From: Tetrahymena thermophila SB210
Taxonomy: Eukaryota; Ciliophora; Oligohymenophorea; Hymenostomatida; Tetrahymenidae
Assembly: GCF_000189635.1 (NCBI RefSeq)
Contig: NW_002476250.1
Span: forward strand, 1 to 64,000
Length of the DNA: 64,000 nt
Direction: 5' to 3'
Part shown: positions 1 to 12,238 of the stretch, in pieces
Layout: each line of letters opens with the position of its first letter
How positions within the stretch are numbered: the stretch's first letter is position 1
Position numbers and translations under genes: made by a program
The notes under the pieces: generated by a model
Told to the model about the DNA's origin: nothing
Seen by the model: the letters and a program-made list of their open reading frames with translations, nothing else
Database searches by the model: none

Positions 1-425
1 CCCCAACCCCAACCCCAACCCCAACCCCAACCCCAACCCCAACCCCAACCCCAACCCCAACCCCAACCCCAACCCCAACCCCAACCCCAACCCCAACCCC
101 AACCCCAACCCCAACCCCAACCCCAACCCCAACCCCAACCCCAACCCCAACCCCAACCCCAACCCCAACCCCAACCCCAACCCCAACCCCAACCCCAACC
201 CCAACCCCAACCCCAACCCCAACCCCAACCCCAACCCCAACCCCAACCCCAACCCCAACCCCAACCCCAACCCCAACCCCAACCCCAACCCCAACCCCAA
301 CCCCAACCCCAACCCCAACCCCAACCCCAACCCCAACCCCAACCCCAACCCCAACCCCAACCCCAACCCCAACCCCAACCCCAACCCCAACCCCAACCCC
401 AACCCCAACCCCAACCCCAACCCCA
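1..425. repeat. Telomere, 70 copies of CCCCAA
   Basis: The window opens with 70 uninterrupted CCCCAA hexamers followed by CCCCA, then switches abruptly to unique AT-rich sequence. This is the C-strand of the Tetrahymena-type telomere (G-strand GGGGTT). It marks the physical end of a macronuclear chromosome formed by programmed chromosome breakage and de novo telomere addition. The copies are perfect, so no degenerate inner boundary is visible. Confidence 0.99.
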
Positions 426-604
426 TTTGCAGATTAAAAATTATAATTAAAATAAAATTTTTGGAAATTACAATCATTTCTTTACAAAAAGGTATAAATT
501 ACATTTAAATTAAAAAATAGTTAAATTAGAAAATAGTTAAATTGTTTAATTATATAATTAAACGATATTGTTGAAACACAAAAAGTTTTAAGGTAATTAA
601 TCAA
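426..604. other. Subtelomeric spacer / first-gene 5' region
   Basis: These roughly 180 bases of very AT-rich DNA separate the telomere from the first start codon. No subtelomeric repeat is visible. An in-frame TGA at 572 precedes the ATG at 605. The promoter and 5' UTR of the first gene must lie here unless it has an upstream exon. Confidence 0.7.
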
Positions 605-3600
605 ATGTTAATAAATAATTTATTCTAAGTTAATTTATATAGGAGTAAAACTCTATTAAAAAATCAAAGAAAGCTAATGAGTTAACACAATCAAGTATAA
701 AAAAAAGATGTAGTATGTATAAAAAACGAGACAAAAATATAATTAGAAAATACTCGCTTTGATTTACATGACTTAAAGTAGTTTATGAGAAATCACAAAG
801 ACACTTTATAAGAAATTATAATAAAAGGCTGTTCATCCAACTATAAAAGGTTTTAGATAATCCACACTTTATTTTTAGAAGCAGATCTTCTATTAATAGA
901 CTTCACAAATTTGAATAAGCTTGAAGTAAAAGACATGTAGCCATACGAGGAGGAAAATAATTAATTGTATTAAAAAGATATGGACAGCCTTTACGACCAC
1001 AGCATAAAAAATTTGATGGCAGAATTCAATATTCATTAAATGCTTCGCTAAAACTTGAATCAGGATAAATCAAAGATAGTAATAAAATAAATATGTTTTG
1101 ATTCTAAACACGCTTTTTACTACTCTTTAAATGCACTTCTAAAGTATAGGGTATAAATTAAATGCGTAAGTTTCGTAAATATTTTAGATATGAAAATCAA
1201 TCCAATGAAAGCTTTTTGCGAAAAAATTAGAGATTTATTCACTCTAACTGAAGTACAGTTTATTAATGTACTCTTCAGTGACTAAAACATCTTACAGATA
1301 AGGTATTTACTGAATTGGAAATAGCAATCTCTTGAAAGACTTGTTTTCAAAAGAATATAGATGAGTGAGTATTAATTAGAACTGCTCTTCTCAGCAAATA
1401 ACTTTACACTATAGGACTTAACCAATTTAAAAAAATTCATATTTAAGTGCGATGAAAAACTGTAAAAATGCTAAGTTTATAAAAACTTAATAAAAAAGTA
1501 TAAAGCATTTCATCAAAAAGAAACTAAGCAAGTTGAAGATAATTATAAATTATAAAAATAGGTTGAATAGCAAAGTAATATTAAAAACGAATTAGTTAAA
1601 GAAAAGGACTACATTAAATAAAAGCTATTTGAGCCAAAGCACATTATCATTCATAGCTAAAACAAGTCATCTTAGTTTTCATCTTTTTAAAAGGAATTTT
1701 AACAACCTCTTAAAATGTTACTTTTTTAGTTAAGTCAGTCAAATTTTTGCGAGGAGTTAGATATCTCAGCTTTCTCGTTAATAGGTGCTCCATAAGAAAT
1801 TATTAATTATTTAATCAAAGCAGTGTGTGACTCTCTTTCACTTCATACTCTTAAAATTTAGAATTGTCAAGAGTTAATTCATCTTCTTCACGAAGGGTTT
1901 AGATAAAAAAACAATTCCCAAGATTTAGAAGTAAGGAGATTAGATGAAATTAAGAGTAAAAGTCTATTAGCTATTAAACAGAATTCGTAAATTTTTAAAT
2001 AAACAGAAAAAATAAATTTTTAATTAAATTTTGTTGGTTTAAAATTTTATTTTTGATATTCGTTGAAAAAATTAATTATTAAGTTAAATAAAAATTTTTT
2101 TAATTAAAAATAAGCGAAAAATAACCATAATCAAATTAAGGTTAAGACAGCTAATTTAATTAAAAGTTGAAAAAATAATTAAGAACTCTAGATAATGACT
2201 GCAATATAAACGAGCACATATAATCTGAATAATTAAGGTCTAATGAATAATTATCTCATAGATAAAATTAAAATGAACATCAGGAATAAGCAAACTAACC
2301 ATCTATGAATTCAAATAGCTTTATTAAGATAAAAAAAAGGGTAAAAAGAAAAGCTCTTAAGTAGTTTATTGTGGAAGGTAATGATCACAATATTTTTGGT
2401 TAGAGCAGCTTAAATAATATAATTTAAATGATGTATTACTCTGAGGCTCTATCTATTGATTTTAATGACTCAACGCTTACAAAGGATGGAATGAAAGGAA
2501 TTTTAGATGGATTTGAGTAGCTAAAACTAAAAAATGACTACCTAGAAATTAAAAAGTTTACTATAAAAAATATGAAAGAATCAAACCAAATTGATGGCTA
2601 ATCCTGGATGAAATTTGGTTAAAATTTATTTTTAGCAGTTGGAGAGTATTTAGAATCAATCGCTCTCGATGGAATAAAAGCCAAAGAATCAGTTTTTTTA
2701 GAAATTATGAGAGGTATCTTTTCTTACAAAGTAAAATAATTGAAAATTAAATTGCGTTCATTCATAATCAATTAAAAAACTGATACTCAGATGCAAATTT
2801 ACCTATTTCTTAATTAAGCGTTATAATATTGGCCACTACAAGAACTACGTATTTCGAGTTAAGTAGATTCTACGCAATAAAAGAATAATATTGTTAATAC
2901 AAATAACTATAATTACTTCAATAAGATCTAATCGAATTAACTTTACAGTCATAACATAAAATCGTATCACATGAGTGTCAGTTAGGCCAATTTAAATGAC
3001 ATGTAATCTCAAGTTTAAATTTAAAGACAAGAAATTATATTGAATTCTTGTAGCACCCTAAAAATATTACAGTTATCACACTTTAAGTAAATAGACTGGT
3101 ACGTTCTTATAAAAAATATTGTAAATTGTTATCCTAAGCTAGAAGAACTTGATATATCTGATAATAACTTAAATTTAGACTTTATTTCTTTCTTGACTCT
3201 GAACAGTAATCTTTCTAATATGTAAAATTTAAAGAAGCTAAATTTAAGTAAAAATCCATTAAAATCTATGCCTTCAAACCCAAGACAAAACTAATTACAG
3301 AACTCTCAAATTTCTTTGTAAAGTGGTAACTTAGAAAACAGTACAATAAAATAAATAAATTAAATGAAATATTAGTAAACTGGTAATTAAAAGCATAAGG
3401 TAAACTTGCAACAATCTTTAGATTTAGATTAAACAGGACTCAATATAATTAAATAACATCCTTAAAATGTATTTAAATTAAATAAAGATAACGAAGTAGA
3501 ACGAAATGAATATTAAAAATAAGAAAGTATTGAATTTTTAAACAATTAAGTTGAAAATCATAAATAATAGTGTAGTGAAGCATCACTAAAATCAGATGAT

Positions 3601-6600
3601 AACATAGCTAATCTTCTAGATGCAAGTAAGAACAATATGAATTAACTTGCTCGAAAGAGGTAAAGCTCAAATTTTGAAGTCAGAAATCTTAAAGCTAAAA
3701 ACACTATGACGGAAGATAAGCCTGTTAAAAAATATGAGAAAGTTATGAGTGATTTCTTTGCTTTTATATTTAAAATACAGAGCTTAGAATATTTAGATTT
3801 GTCTTCAACATAAATAACTAATACAGAAGTTGAAATGATAGAAAATTAAATTAAATTGTAAAAAGAAAGCAATTTGAGCTTTGAAAATATCAATTTGAAT
3901 GGTAATAATGACATCATAAGATAAGAACTTTTTAAAAAGAAAATATAAATATTTTAAAGTTATTTTGAAAATCCAACAAAGAATCAAAAGAATTAAAATC
4001 AAGAAAAAACTGATTAATTAAAAATTTTAGTTTAGCCTAAAATTAACTATGGATCAACTATCAAAGAGTTAAATTTTTAAAACTGTGACTTAGGCAATGA
4101 TTTCTATAGTAAGGTGATAGAAATATTAAAATTAAAGTAATGTTAATTTAGGACTATAAATCTAAGTGATAATTCCAATATAACTGAAGCTAAGTGGAAG
4201 GATATAATGAAGTAAATGCTTACAAGCTAAGGAAGATTCCTAGAAAATTTATATTTAACTAATTGTAAATTTAAGGATTCTCACATAATTGAGATTTGCT
4301 CAGCAATAAAAGAAGTTTGCGAAATCCAAAAAGAGGAAATTCTCAAAAAATATGAATATGGAGCTCTTCAATTAAATTTATTAGATTTAAGTTCCAACTC
4401 CTAAATTAAGGAGGGCTGGTCCAACTTAATATAAACATTGCTGGGATCTGTTTTAATTAGTTTGAGATCAATAATCCTAAGAAATTGCTCAATAAACAAT
4501 ATAAAAACTCAATATTTACTTGAAGGTCTTTAAGTAGCAAATTTAGAATTAAGGTAAATAAATAAATACATATTTTTTTCTATAAAAATCATTAAATTAT
4601 TTATTTTTTAAAATAGAAAAAATAGCGACATTTGTCTTAGATGTCTAGAATAAATAGACTTGAAAGACAATCCAATACCACTGGGCTTACAAGTTGATCT
4701 ATAAAGGAGTTTTCTTTTATCAAATATTTTGCAATCATAAATATCTTAAGTTTAGGAGTGTAATGAGGATCTTATTAAAAATCTTTAAAATCTTGAAAAA
4801 AATAAAGAATTTTTCATACATTAAATTTAAAAATGCCCAATTAAAAAATAAATCAAACCATCAGCCACCTAACTTATATTTGGTATTCAAAGCTCTGATT
4901 AACTTGACACCATTCTTCCAGAAGTCTTAAAGTCTTTTTCATATATAGACAGCTTAGTCATCCATATAAATTATGAATTTTTAGATAATCTGATTGAAGG
5001 GTTACAGAATCTAGAAATGAGAATAAAAAATTAAAATCAGGAAGAATTTGCTTAATATGAGGCTACCTCGATTTATGAAATCTAATAAGCTCAATTAAGA
5101 TTTAGAAGCGTTACTTTAATATTAAATATTGAATCTTTAAAGATCAAAGAAAAAATCCCTTCGTTTTAAAATCTTTAAGCTATCCAATAAAAGAAGTCAA
5201 AGTTTAATGTAGATAAAAAAAAAAATAAAAGCAAAAAAATAATGTCGTTTGGTGAAAGCAAAAGCAGTGATGATAGCCATGATAGCTAAAGCGATGATGA
5301 AAAATATAAGGGCCATAAGAAAAAAAATAGATAAGGTAATATAATTAATGAAGAAGAAAAGATAAGAGATGACTAAAATTTACAAGAGGAGGAAGCATAA
5401 GACCTCATTTTTAACTATTAGAAGCACTTAAAAAACAAGCAGAAAAAGTAGAAATTAGAAAATGATGAATACGATCTAAATAAATACTAAACACAAGAAA
5501 ATTAAATTGAGCCACAAAAATGGGAGCGTATAATTAAATGTCTATTTAATATTTCAAATTTCGAAGAACTCACAATGCAAAACTGTAAGATAGATGGAAG
5601 AGTATTAGATTAAATTTGTAAAATAACAAGCTTAGTTTCTTTAAATATAAGTGATAACCATCTTTTATACTTAGTTCCTTCTTAAAAAAAAAATATGAAG
5701 CACTCTAACCAAAATTTTTAAAAGCTAACAAAAATCAACCCATTTGAGGGATTGAATATTTTATTAAATTTTTCGAATTTGTAAGAATTAAATCTTTCAA
5801 ATACAAACATAAATGCTAGATTTGTTAAAAAATTTACTGAAATCCTTAAACCTATAGATCTTGAAAGCAGGTCTAAGCCATACTGCCTTAAAAAAATAAA
5901 TTTATCTCAAAATAAAATGCTTCAAAAGCAAGAGTGGTAAACTTTAATTAAAGAGTTACTTAACAACACATGCCTCGAAACTTTAATTTTAAGTGACTGT
6001 AATATTGGTAAGCACAATGTGCAAGGATTAATAAATGCACTTTTGTATGCTGTGAATACTGATTATCTTCATAATATTGATCTTTCTTACAATAAAAGCA
6101 TTTATCCCGAAGATTGGGGAATTATTATAGTAAATTTGTTCAACAGATATAGAATACAGGAATTGAATGTAAGCTACTGTGCTATTTATGACTAAAAGCT
6201 CAAAAATATTTTAAAAAATCTATTTCTAAATAAAATTGAATATTTGAAGACTTTAGATTTTAGCGGTAATTACATAGAAAATCCTGAAAATTTGTTTAAA
6301 TTTATGAATCTTCTGTATTAGGCTTCTAAGATTGAAGAAATAAAATTCGAAAACTGCAACTTAAATAAAAAGAACACAGAGTATTTTAATGATCAAGTTC
6401 ATTTACTTTAGATTAGAACATTAAAAACTCACTCCTCACTTCAAATAGTCAATTTTTCCAATAACCCTCAAATATTAGAAAGCTACTGCCATTCTTACAC
6501 ATATTTCCAGACATTTTTAGAAAATTCGACTTAATATTTTTAGAAAATTTAAGAAATTTATCTTGAAAATTGCTTAATAGACCAAGCAAAGATTAATTCT

Positions 6601-9600
6601 TTTATTTAATGCTTTATCTCTATCAACTCTAAAGGTTTGAAAATAAACAGTCTCTTAACCCTCAATATTTCTGGAAATAGGATTCTTGGATAACAATTCT
6701 CAGAAATGTTACCTCTTATTATTTAAGTAGCAAGCTCTTTGCAAAATTTATACATAGGATTTAATACAAACAAGTGTTAATAATACCTAGAGGAATAATA
6801 TCAAGAAAATATAATAGATTAATAAAATTTAGAATTTCCAAATAATGATGAACCTTAAAATGCGCCTTTGATGAATGGAATATAAGGGATTACAGCTGCC
6901 TTTAAAAAAATAAACTAGTTGAATCTTAATAAGATTTAGGTGAAAATTTATTTTCGTTTTTTATTTTTTCTTATATTGAAAGCTCATTCAGTTTTTGTAT
7001 ATTTTTTTAATGAAAATTTAATTTATTTTAAACAGATATCCGATGATGAGGAAGTTAGTGAATCTGACTGGACTGAATTTCTGGAGGTCTTGCTAGAAAA
7101 AACAAGCAAGTCCCTCTAACATATCATGATTTGTGGGCAAAGGAAAATGCATATAAAAGAATCTATGTTTTTCAGTAGTTTACATAAAATCCTAAGACAG
7201 AAAAGGCATTCTAACTAATTTTTAAAGGAGTATTCTAATTAAAAAGCAAAAGGCGATAAAATTGATTTATAGATTTAGAGCATTGGTTATTTTTAAGGAA
7301 TGAATTAAAAGATTTATGTATTAACTGCCTCTATATGGCCTAGCTTTGTTAAAAATGGCTTTTAACCAGAACTTGAAAGTGGTAATATATTATAATTAGA
7401 CAAATAGGAATATGACAAGTACTTTTGGTAAACTCCAACTTAATTTAGAAATGTCTACATTAAGCTTCACAATGATATGAGTATAATGAAGTTCGAAGGC
7501 TCTATCTAAAATGATAGTCAGTAAAATTTATCACTCAAAGCAGATTTATTTATTGCTCTGAATCAATTGAGAAAATATTTGAATTGTGAGCTAATTAGTT
7601 AAAATAAGGTTGATTCTAGAAATTAAACACAAACTGAAATACAAGCTTAGTTATTTTTAAATATCAATTACAAATACTCTAAATTGCCAATATTCTAAAT
7701 CTAAAACGTTCTAAGGGCTCCCTTACAGTTTAGAGAAGTAGATTTAACTCCGATTCTTAAGGGGTATGATAACCTCACATTTGACTATCCATTTTACTTA
7801 TTTTTAATTTAAACCTGTAACTTATATCCATGCGATTCTATGACTGAATTCTTTGTGAAGTTTATCAAAAGTTTATCTACTTACTACTTCTCAATTGATC
7901 AAAATATTTTTAATATGATTTAAGCATCTCCTCATTTCTTCCTTACTGAAAAAGATAGAGACAATATACAAAGATCACTAAATAAGTACAAACACCTAGA
8001 TTAAGAAGAAGAGGAGCAAAAGCTAAAAAATTAAGAGTCTATGAAAAATAAAAATGTAGCTGTTAGATAAAATAACAATAAAAGTAAATAAAATACATAA
8101 ATTATCTAATAAGATTATCTTGCTAAAAAGACATCAAATAATAAACAATTAAATAACTTAGGTAATTCATTCTAATCATTTAAATAGGATTATAATGGAA
8201 TAGATTCATTCAACCGAAATGCCTCTAATATTTTAAGTAATAATTTTGTATCATAACTAAATGGAAACATTAATTAAAGTAAAATCATTAATGCACATGC
8301 AATTTAAAACCTTTCAAGCAATCAGCTTCAATAAGATGCTTTATCAATTAATAATAAGCTTAATGATATCAGTTAAAATCAATTAATTCCAAATAGACAA
8401 CTATCAGATAAACAACCAACATAAATAATACCAAACTTAGGCAACAATTAAATCTAATATATCGGCAGTGATTTGAGATAGAGCACCTTAAAACCCTAAT
8501 AAATTAAAAAACAAATTACAAAGGCTCATATTTAAAAACTGGAAGTAAATAAATTAATATTTATTTATTTATTATTTAATCAATTTTAATAAATATTCAA
8601 ATTGACTTATAATTTTAAATCATTAATTAATTCTTTTTTTAAATTAGTAATAGAAAAAGTTTTGGACGGTTTTGTGTCCTTATTATTTTTAATCAGAGAG
8701 TATGGACGGAGTTGAGGAAATATAGATTATACACAGAATATAAAAAATGCCTCCTAGTGAGTTAGAGTTAAAAGGAATGTCAATTAGTGCTATTAAGACA
8801 ATTTATGCCTTTTGTTTCTAAAATCCTTACTTTACTGCTTGTTAAATGGATTACAATCACTCTGTATTTGTAAATACAAGTTTGGCATGGAGTTTAAGGG
8901 AAAAAATATACCGTCATTACTGCAACTACAAAAGAAACCCAATTAAAAATAAATTACAAAGTATTTTTTTTTAGATTCTTAGATTGATGATCAGAGAAAA
9001 CGTATTTTATAAGTATGATAACTCGGCTATTTTGCTAGATTAATATTACTCTAAAAAGAATTTAACTCTTTATTTAATGATGTTTTTAATTATCTTTTTT
9101 CATATACTCACAATTCTAGTTCCTTTTATTTTCTCGAATCAAGAAGGTGCAACTTGGGATTCGCATTTCATATATGCAGGATTTTCAATCATAACTTTCG
9201 TTTTTGAGCTTTACCTAGTGAAAGATATTTTAAATAAAATCCTTCACTTAACACCAGGATTTTATGTTGTTGGAAAATCTTCTACATATATGTAGGCGTG
9301 CTTTCAGCGATTTAAAAAAGCTTTGGTTGAGCAATCAATAATTAATTATAAGTATTTAATTTTCTTGTGGTATCTCATAACAAGTTAGTTTAGCAGATTT
9401 AACACGTATAGTGATTTTTGCTTTTTAGTGTTATGCTGGAGAAAGAATTCTATAACAATCTTCTACTTTTCAACATTTATCCTTTTACTTAACAAAGCTA
9501 TTTGCTTTTACAGATTTGTAAACATAATACTCAAAGATGAACTAAAAAGGAAGCTGCCTGGCAACAATATAACAAAATTCTATGAAACTTCAATTTAATT

Positions 9601-10246
9601 AGATTTTATAGCATTTTCAGAAGTATTAGATATAGTTAGTCCATACAATGTAACTCGTATTCCTAATAATTGGCTTACAAAGCTCATTATACCCAAAATC
9701 AGTGGCTAATCAATGAATTAAAGAATCTATTATTAGTTGCTGAGAATTTTGTTTGAGGACGTACCTTAAATAATTATATAGATTATTTATCTCATAGGAC
9801 AAATCAACATTTATGTAATCCTTTCAATCATTTATCCAATTCATATTTTATCATAATTTAATTTAAATCTTCATAAAATCATTTATCATTCATTTTTAAA
9901 CTTCTAAAAGGCATTTTTTTATTGATTCAAAAATTTTTTTTTTATTAAATAGGCATACATTTCTTTGATTATGAGTTTTATAAGCTTTAGCTTGGCTTTT
10001 TATAAAATTTTAAGCATTAGGCCTTCTATCATATCATAATTAGATTTTGATGAACTGAAGATTTAAAAGCAAACAGACCAAGAAAAGGTACTTAAAGAAT
10101 TTGAAGAAAAATAAAATTAAATGCTAATATAACTATTTTAGTTGGCTGAAACTTAAAAAAAAAGCATAATCTAATAACCACAGTATAAATTAAAACCTTC
10201 ATATTAATAAAATTCTCCGTCAAAGCTTCAACAAACTTATTTTTGA
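605..10246 (+). CDS. Giant leucine-rich-repeat protein with C-terminal multi-pass membrane domain
   Basis: The proposed exons are 605-1986, 2115-4553, 4626-6939, 7036-8544, 8648-9814 and 9953-10246, giving 3,034 residues. The start is the first ATG after an in-frame TGA at 572, and the stop is TGA at 10244. Most of the protein is irregular LRR sequence of the ciliate type, with repeated segments such as LEELDISDNNL, LKKLNLSKNPL and LKTLDFSGNYI. A Lys/Ser/Asp-rich linker lies near 5200-5460 and an Asn/Gln-rich stretch near 8030-8500. The last 450 residues or so contain five or six hydrophobic helices. One carries FEDVPQIIIQIIYLIGQ, which resembles the conserved E-D-x-P-Q segment of XK-related membrane proteins; this link is an inference. 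An LRR scaffold attached to a membrane domain suggests a surface or organelle-membrane protein. The 6940-7035 intron lacks an in-frame stop and could be retained. No ligand or function can be named. Confidence 0.8.
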
Positions 10247-10496
10247 ATTTTAGGCAAAATTATTATTAGGAAGTGTATATTTTTCATCAAAAATTTATAT
10301 TGTTTTAGTTTTATAAAAAAATATATTTTATAATAAAATTTACTAAAATAAGTTTTTTAAATCAAAAAATAAAAAAAGAGAAAGTCTTGTAGTTTATGAA
10401 TTAAGACTATAATTATTGAGGTTAACCACTCACATTTTATAATTAAAGCTAAATTAATTTAATTAAGTAAAAAAATTCTAAATTCTCAAAAAAAAA

Positions 10497-11357
10497 ATGG
10501 ATTTTAATGAATTATAAAAACAATAAACGTAAATTGAAATTCCTGATTTCGAATTAGTATTTCCTAATCTGATTTCATAAATTTAATAAATTATTTCATC
10601 ATAAATATCTTTTATGACTAAACTGTTTGGATAGTATCCTAAATAATTTAAAAAGGTTTGTAAGTAGATAGAAGATAAAATAATTTAATGGACCTGGTTA
10701 AAAAAATAATCTAATAATAAAGTTGTTTATCATGTTTATAAAATGCTTTTTTCATTAGTAAATGATGAAGAATTTAAAAACCTTTCATAAGTTGATTAAA
10801 ACATTTTACTGTGGGCTACTCTTTTGCATGATATATGTAAGATTGGTGAGCCTACTATTAAGGGTAAAGACCATTGTCATCCTTTTAAAAGTGGCTATGA
10901 AACCTTAAAGATTTTCAATTAATTAAATTTTGTTAATCTAACCAAAAACTAATTGTAGGAATGGGAAGCTATATTTAGTTAAGGTTATCATCCTTGCAAA
11001 GAAGAAAAAGGAAAATTTCTCCATAACAATTAGATAGTAATTTAAGTCAAATAATTTTTAGACAGTGTCTATGGAAATAGTCAGATAAATCCTCAAAAAG
11101 AAGTCATTCTTTTAATATTCCTTCATCAAAGTCTAAGCTTGATAAAAGAATATCCACCAAAGACACCTCTAGAAGATAATTATTACAAACTACTCCTTAG
11201 CGATAGATTTTTAGATTTGTTTTATTTTGTAGCAGTACATGATAGTAGATCTTATAAAATGTGTAAACCTATAAATTTTACCTTTAAATTTAGTAATTTA
11301 TAAAAAGAAGTCAAAGCAAGTATTTAAAATTTAAAATAATTAATCAATTAAAAATGA
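10497..11357 (+). CDS. HD-domain protein (putative metal-dependent phosphohydrolase)
   Basis: This is a single open frame of 286 residues that uses TAA/TAG as Gln and ends at TGA 11355. The centre reads LLWATLLHDICKIG (His111-Asp112), followed about 15 residues later by DHCHPFKSG. That is the H...HD layout of the HD superfamily, whose members bind divalent metal and hydrolyse phosphoesters or nucleotides. More His and Asp residues follow (LIFLHQS, SDRFLDL). The length fits a stand-alone HD enzyme. There is no signal peptide or membrane helix, so a soluble protein is expected. It starts 250 bp downstream of the giant LRR gene on the same strand. Its 3' end converges on the IQCH-like gene across a tandem repeat. 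The substrate cannot be told from the sequence. Confidence 0.8.
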
Positions 11358-11559
11358 TTTTATTGCTTATCTTTGAAGAATTTAAAGTATAAAAGATAAA
11401 AATAAAGGACAAACATTAAAATTTTTTTGTTTACTTAATATAGAAATAAGTAATAAACAAACACAATAATTTCATTAGAATTTACCAAAAATTAATTTCA
11501 AATTGTTTCCTTCTACATTTATTTCAAATAAAGTGAGATTAAGGCTAAATGTTAATAAA
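11358..11559. other. 3' flank of HD-domain gene
   Basis: AT-rich non-coding DNA with no ORF or structure that I recognise. It grades into the repeat block that follows. Confidence 0.5.
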
Positions 11560-12238
11560 TAATAAAGAATGTAAAAAGTAAATGATAATTAAAACTTTTA
11601 TAAATATTAAAAGAAAAATAATACTAAATAAGAATATATTATTTATATACTTTGTTGATATTTAATTGATATAGAATTTAAAATAATTAAAAAAGTCAGT
11701 AAAGAAACAAATAAGAATTAAAACTTTCTACATATTTTAAAAATATATGTTGTAATTTATATTAAAGATATTTAATAAGAATATATTATATTTTATTTTA
11801 GAGTGTTAATTGAAATAGAATTTAAAATAGTCAGTAAAGAAACAAATAATAATTAAAACTTTTTGAAAGATTTTAATAATATATGCAGTAAATTTATATA
11901 AAAGATATTTAATAAGGATATATTATAATTTATTTTACAGATTTAATTGAAATAGAATTTAAAATAATTAAAATAATCAGTAAAGAAACAAATAATAATT
12001 AAAACTTTGAAAGATTTTATAATTTAAAGAAAAAAAATATTTAATTAAATTAGAATTTAAATTAATAAAAAAAGTCAGTAAAGAAACAAATAATAATTAA
12101 AACTTTCGAAAGATTTTAATAATATATGCTGTAAATTTATATAAAAGATACTCATTCGAATATATTATTTATATATTTATTTTATAGATGTTTAATTGAA
12201 ATAGAATTATTTTTATTTAAAATAAATAAATAAAAAAG
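11560..12238. repeat. Degenerate tandem repeat, about 100-165 bp unit
   Basis: Four related units begin with GTCAGTAAAGAAACAAATAA (or the near-identical ATCAGTAAAG...) at about 11695, 11830, 11976 and 12074. A more degenerate unit lies before them, and a fifth partial start, AAGTCAATAAC, overlaps the stop of the IQCH-like gene at about 12237. Each unit continues through AATTAAAACTTT, a GAAAGATTTTAATAATATATG-like segment and TTTAATTGAAATAGAATTTAAA. Units differ by substitutions and indels; the third is truncated. The block fills the space between two convergent genes. The function is unknown; 3'-end processing signals or slippage expansion are both possible. Confidence 0.8.

Noticed and set aside
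11560..12238. Repeat block as a CRISPR array or transposon end
   Set aside because: Units have no uniform spacers, no flanking target duplication, no inverted termini and no associated genes; it is a plain degenerate tandem repeat.
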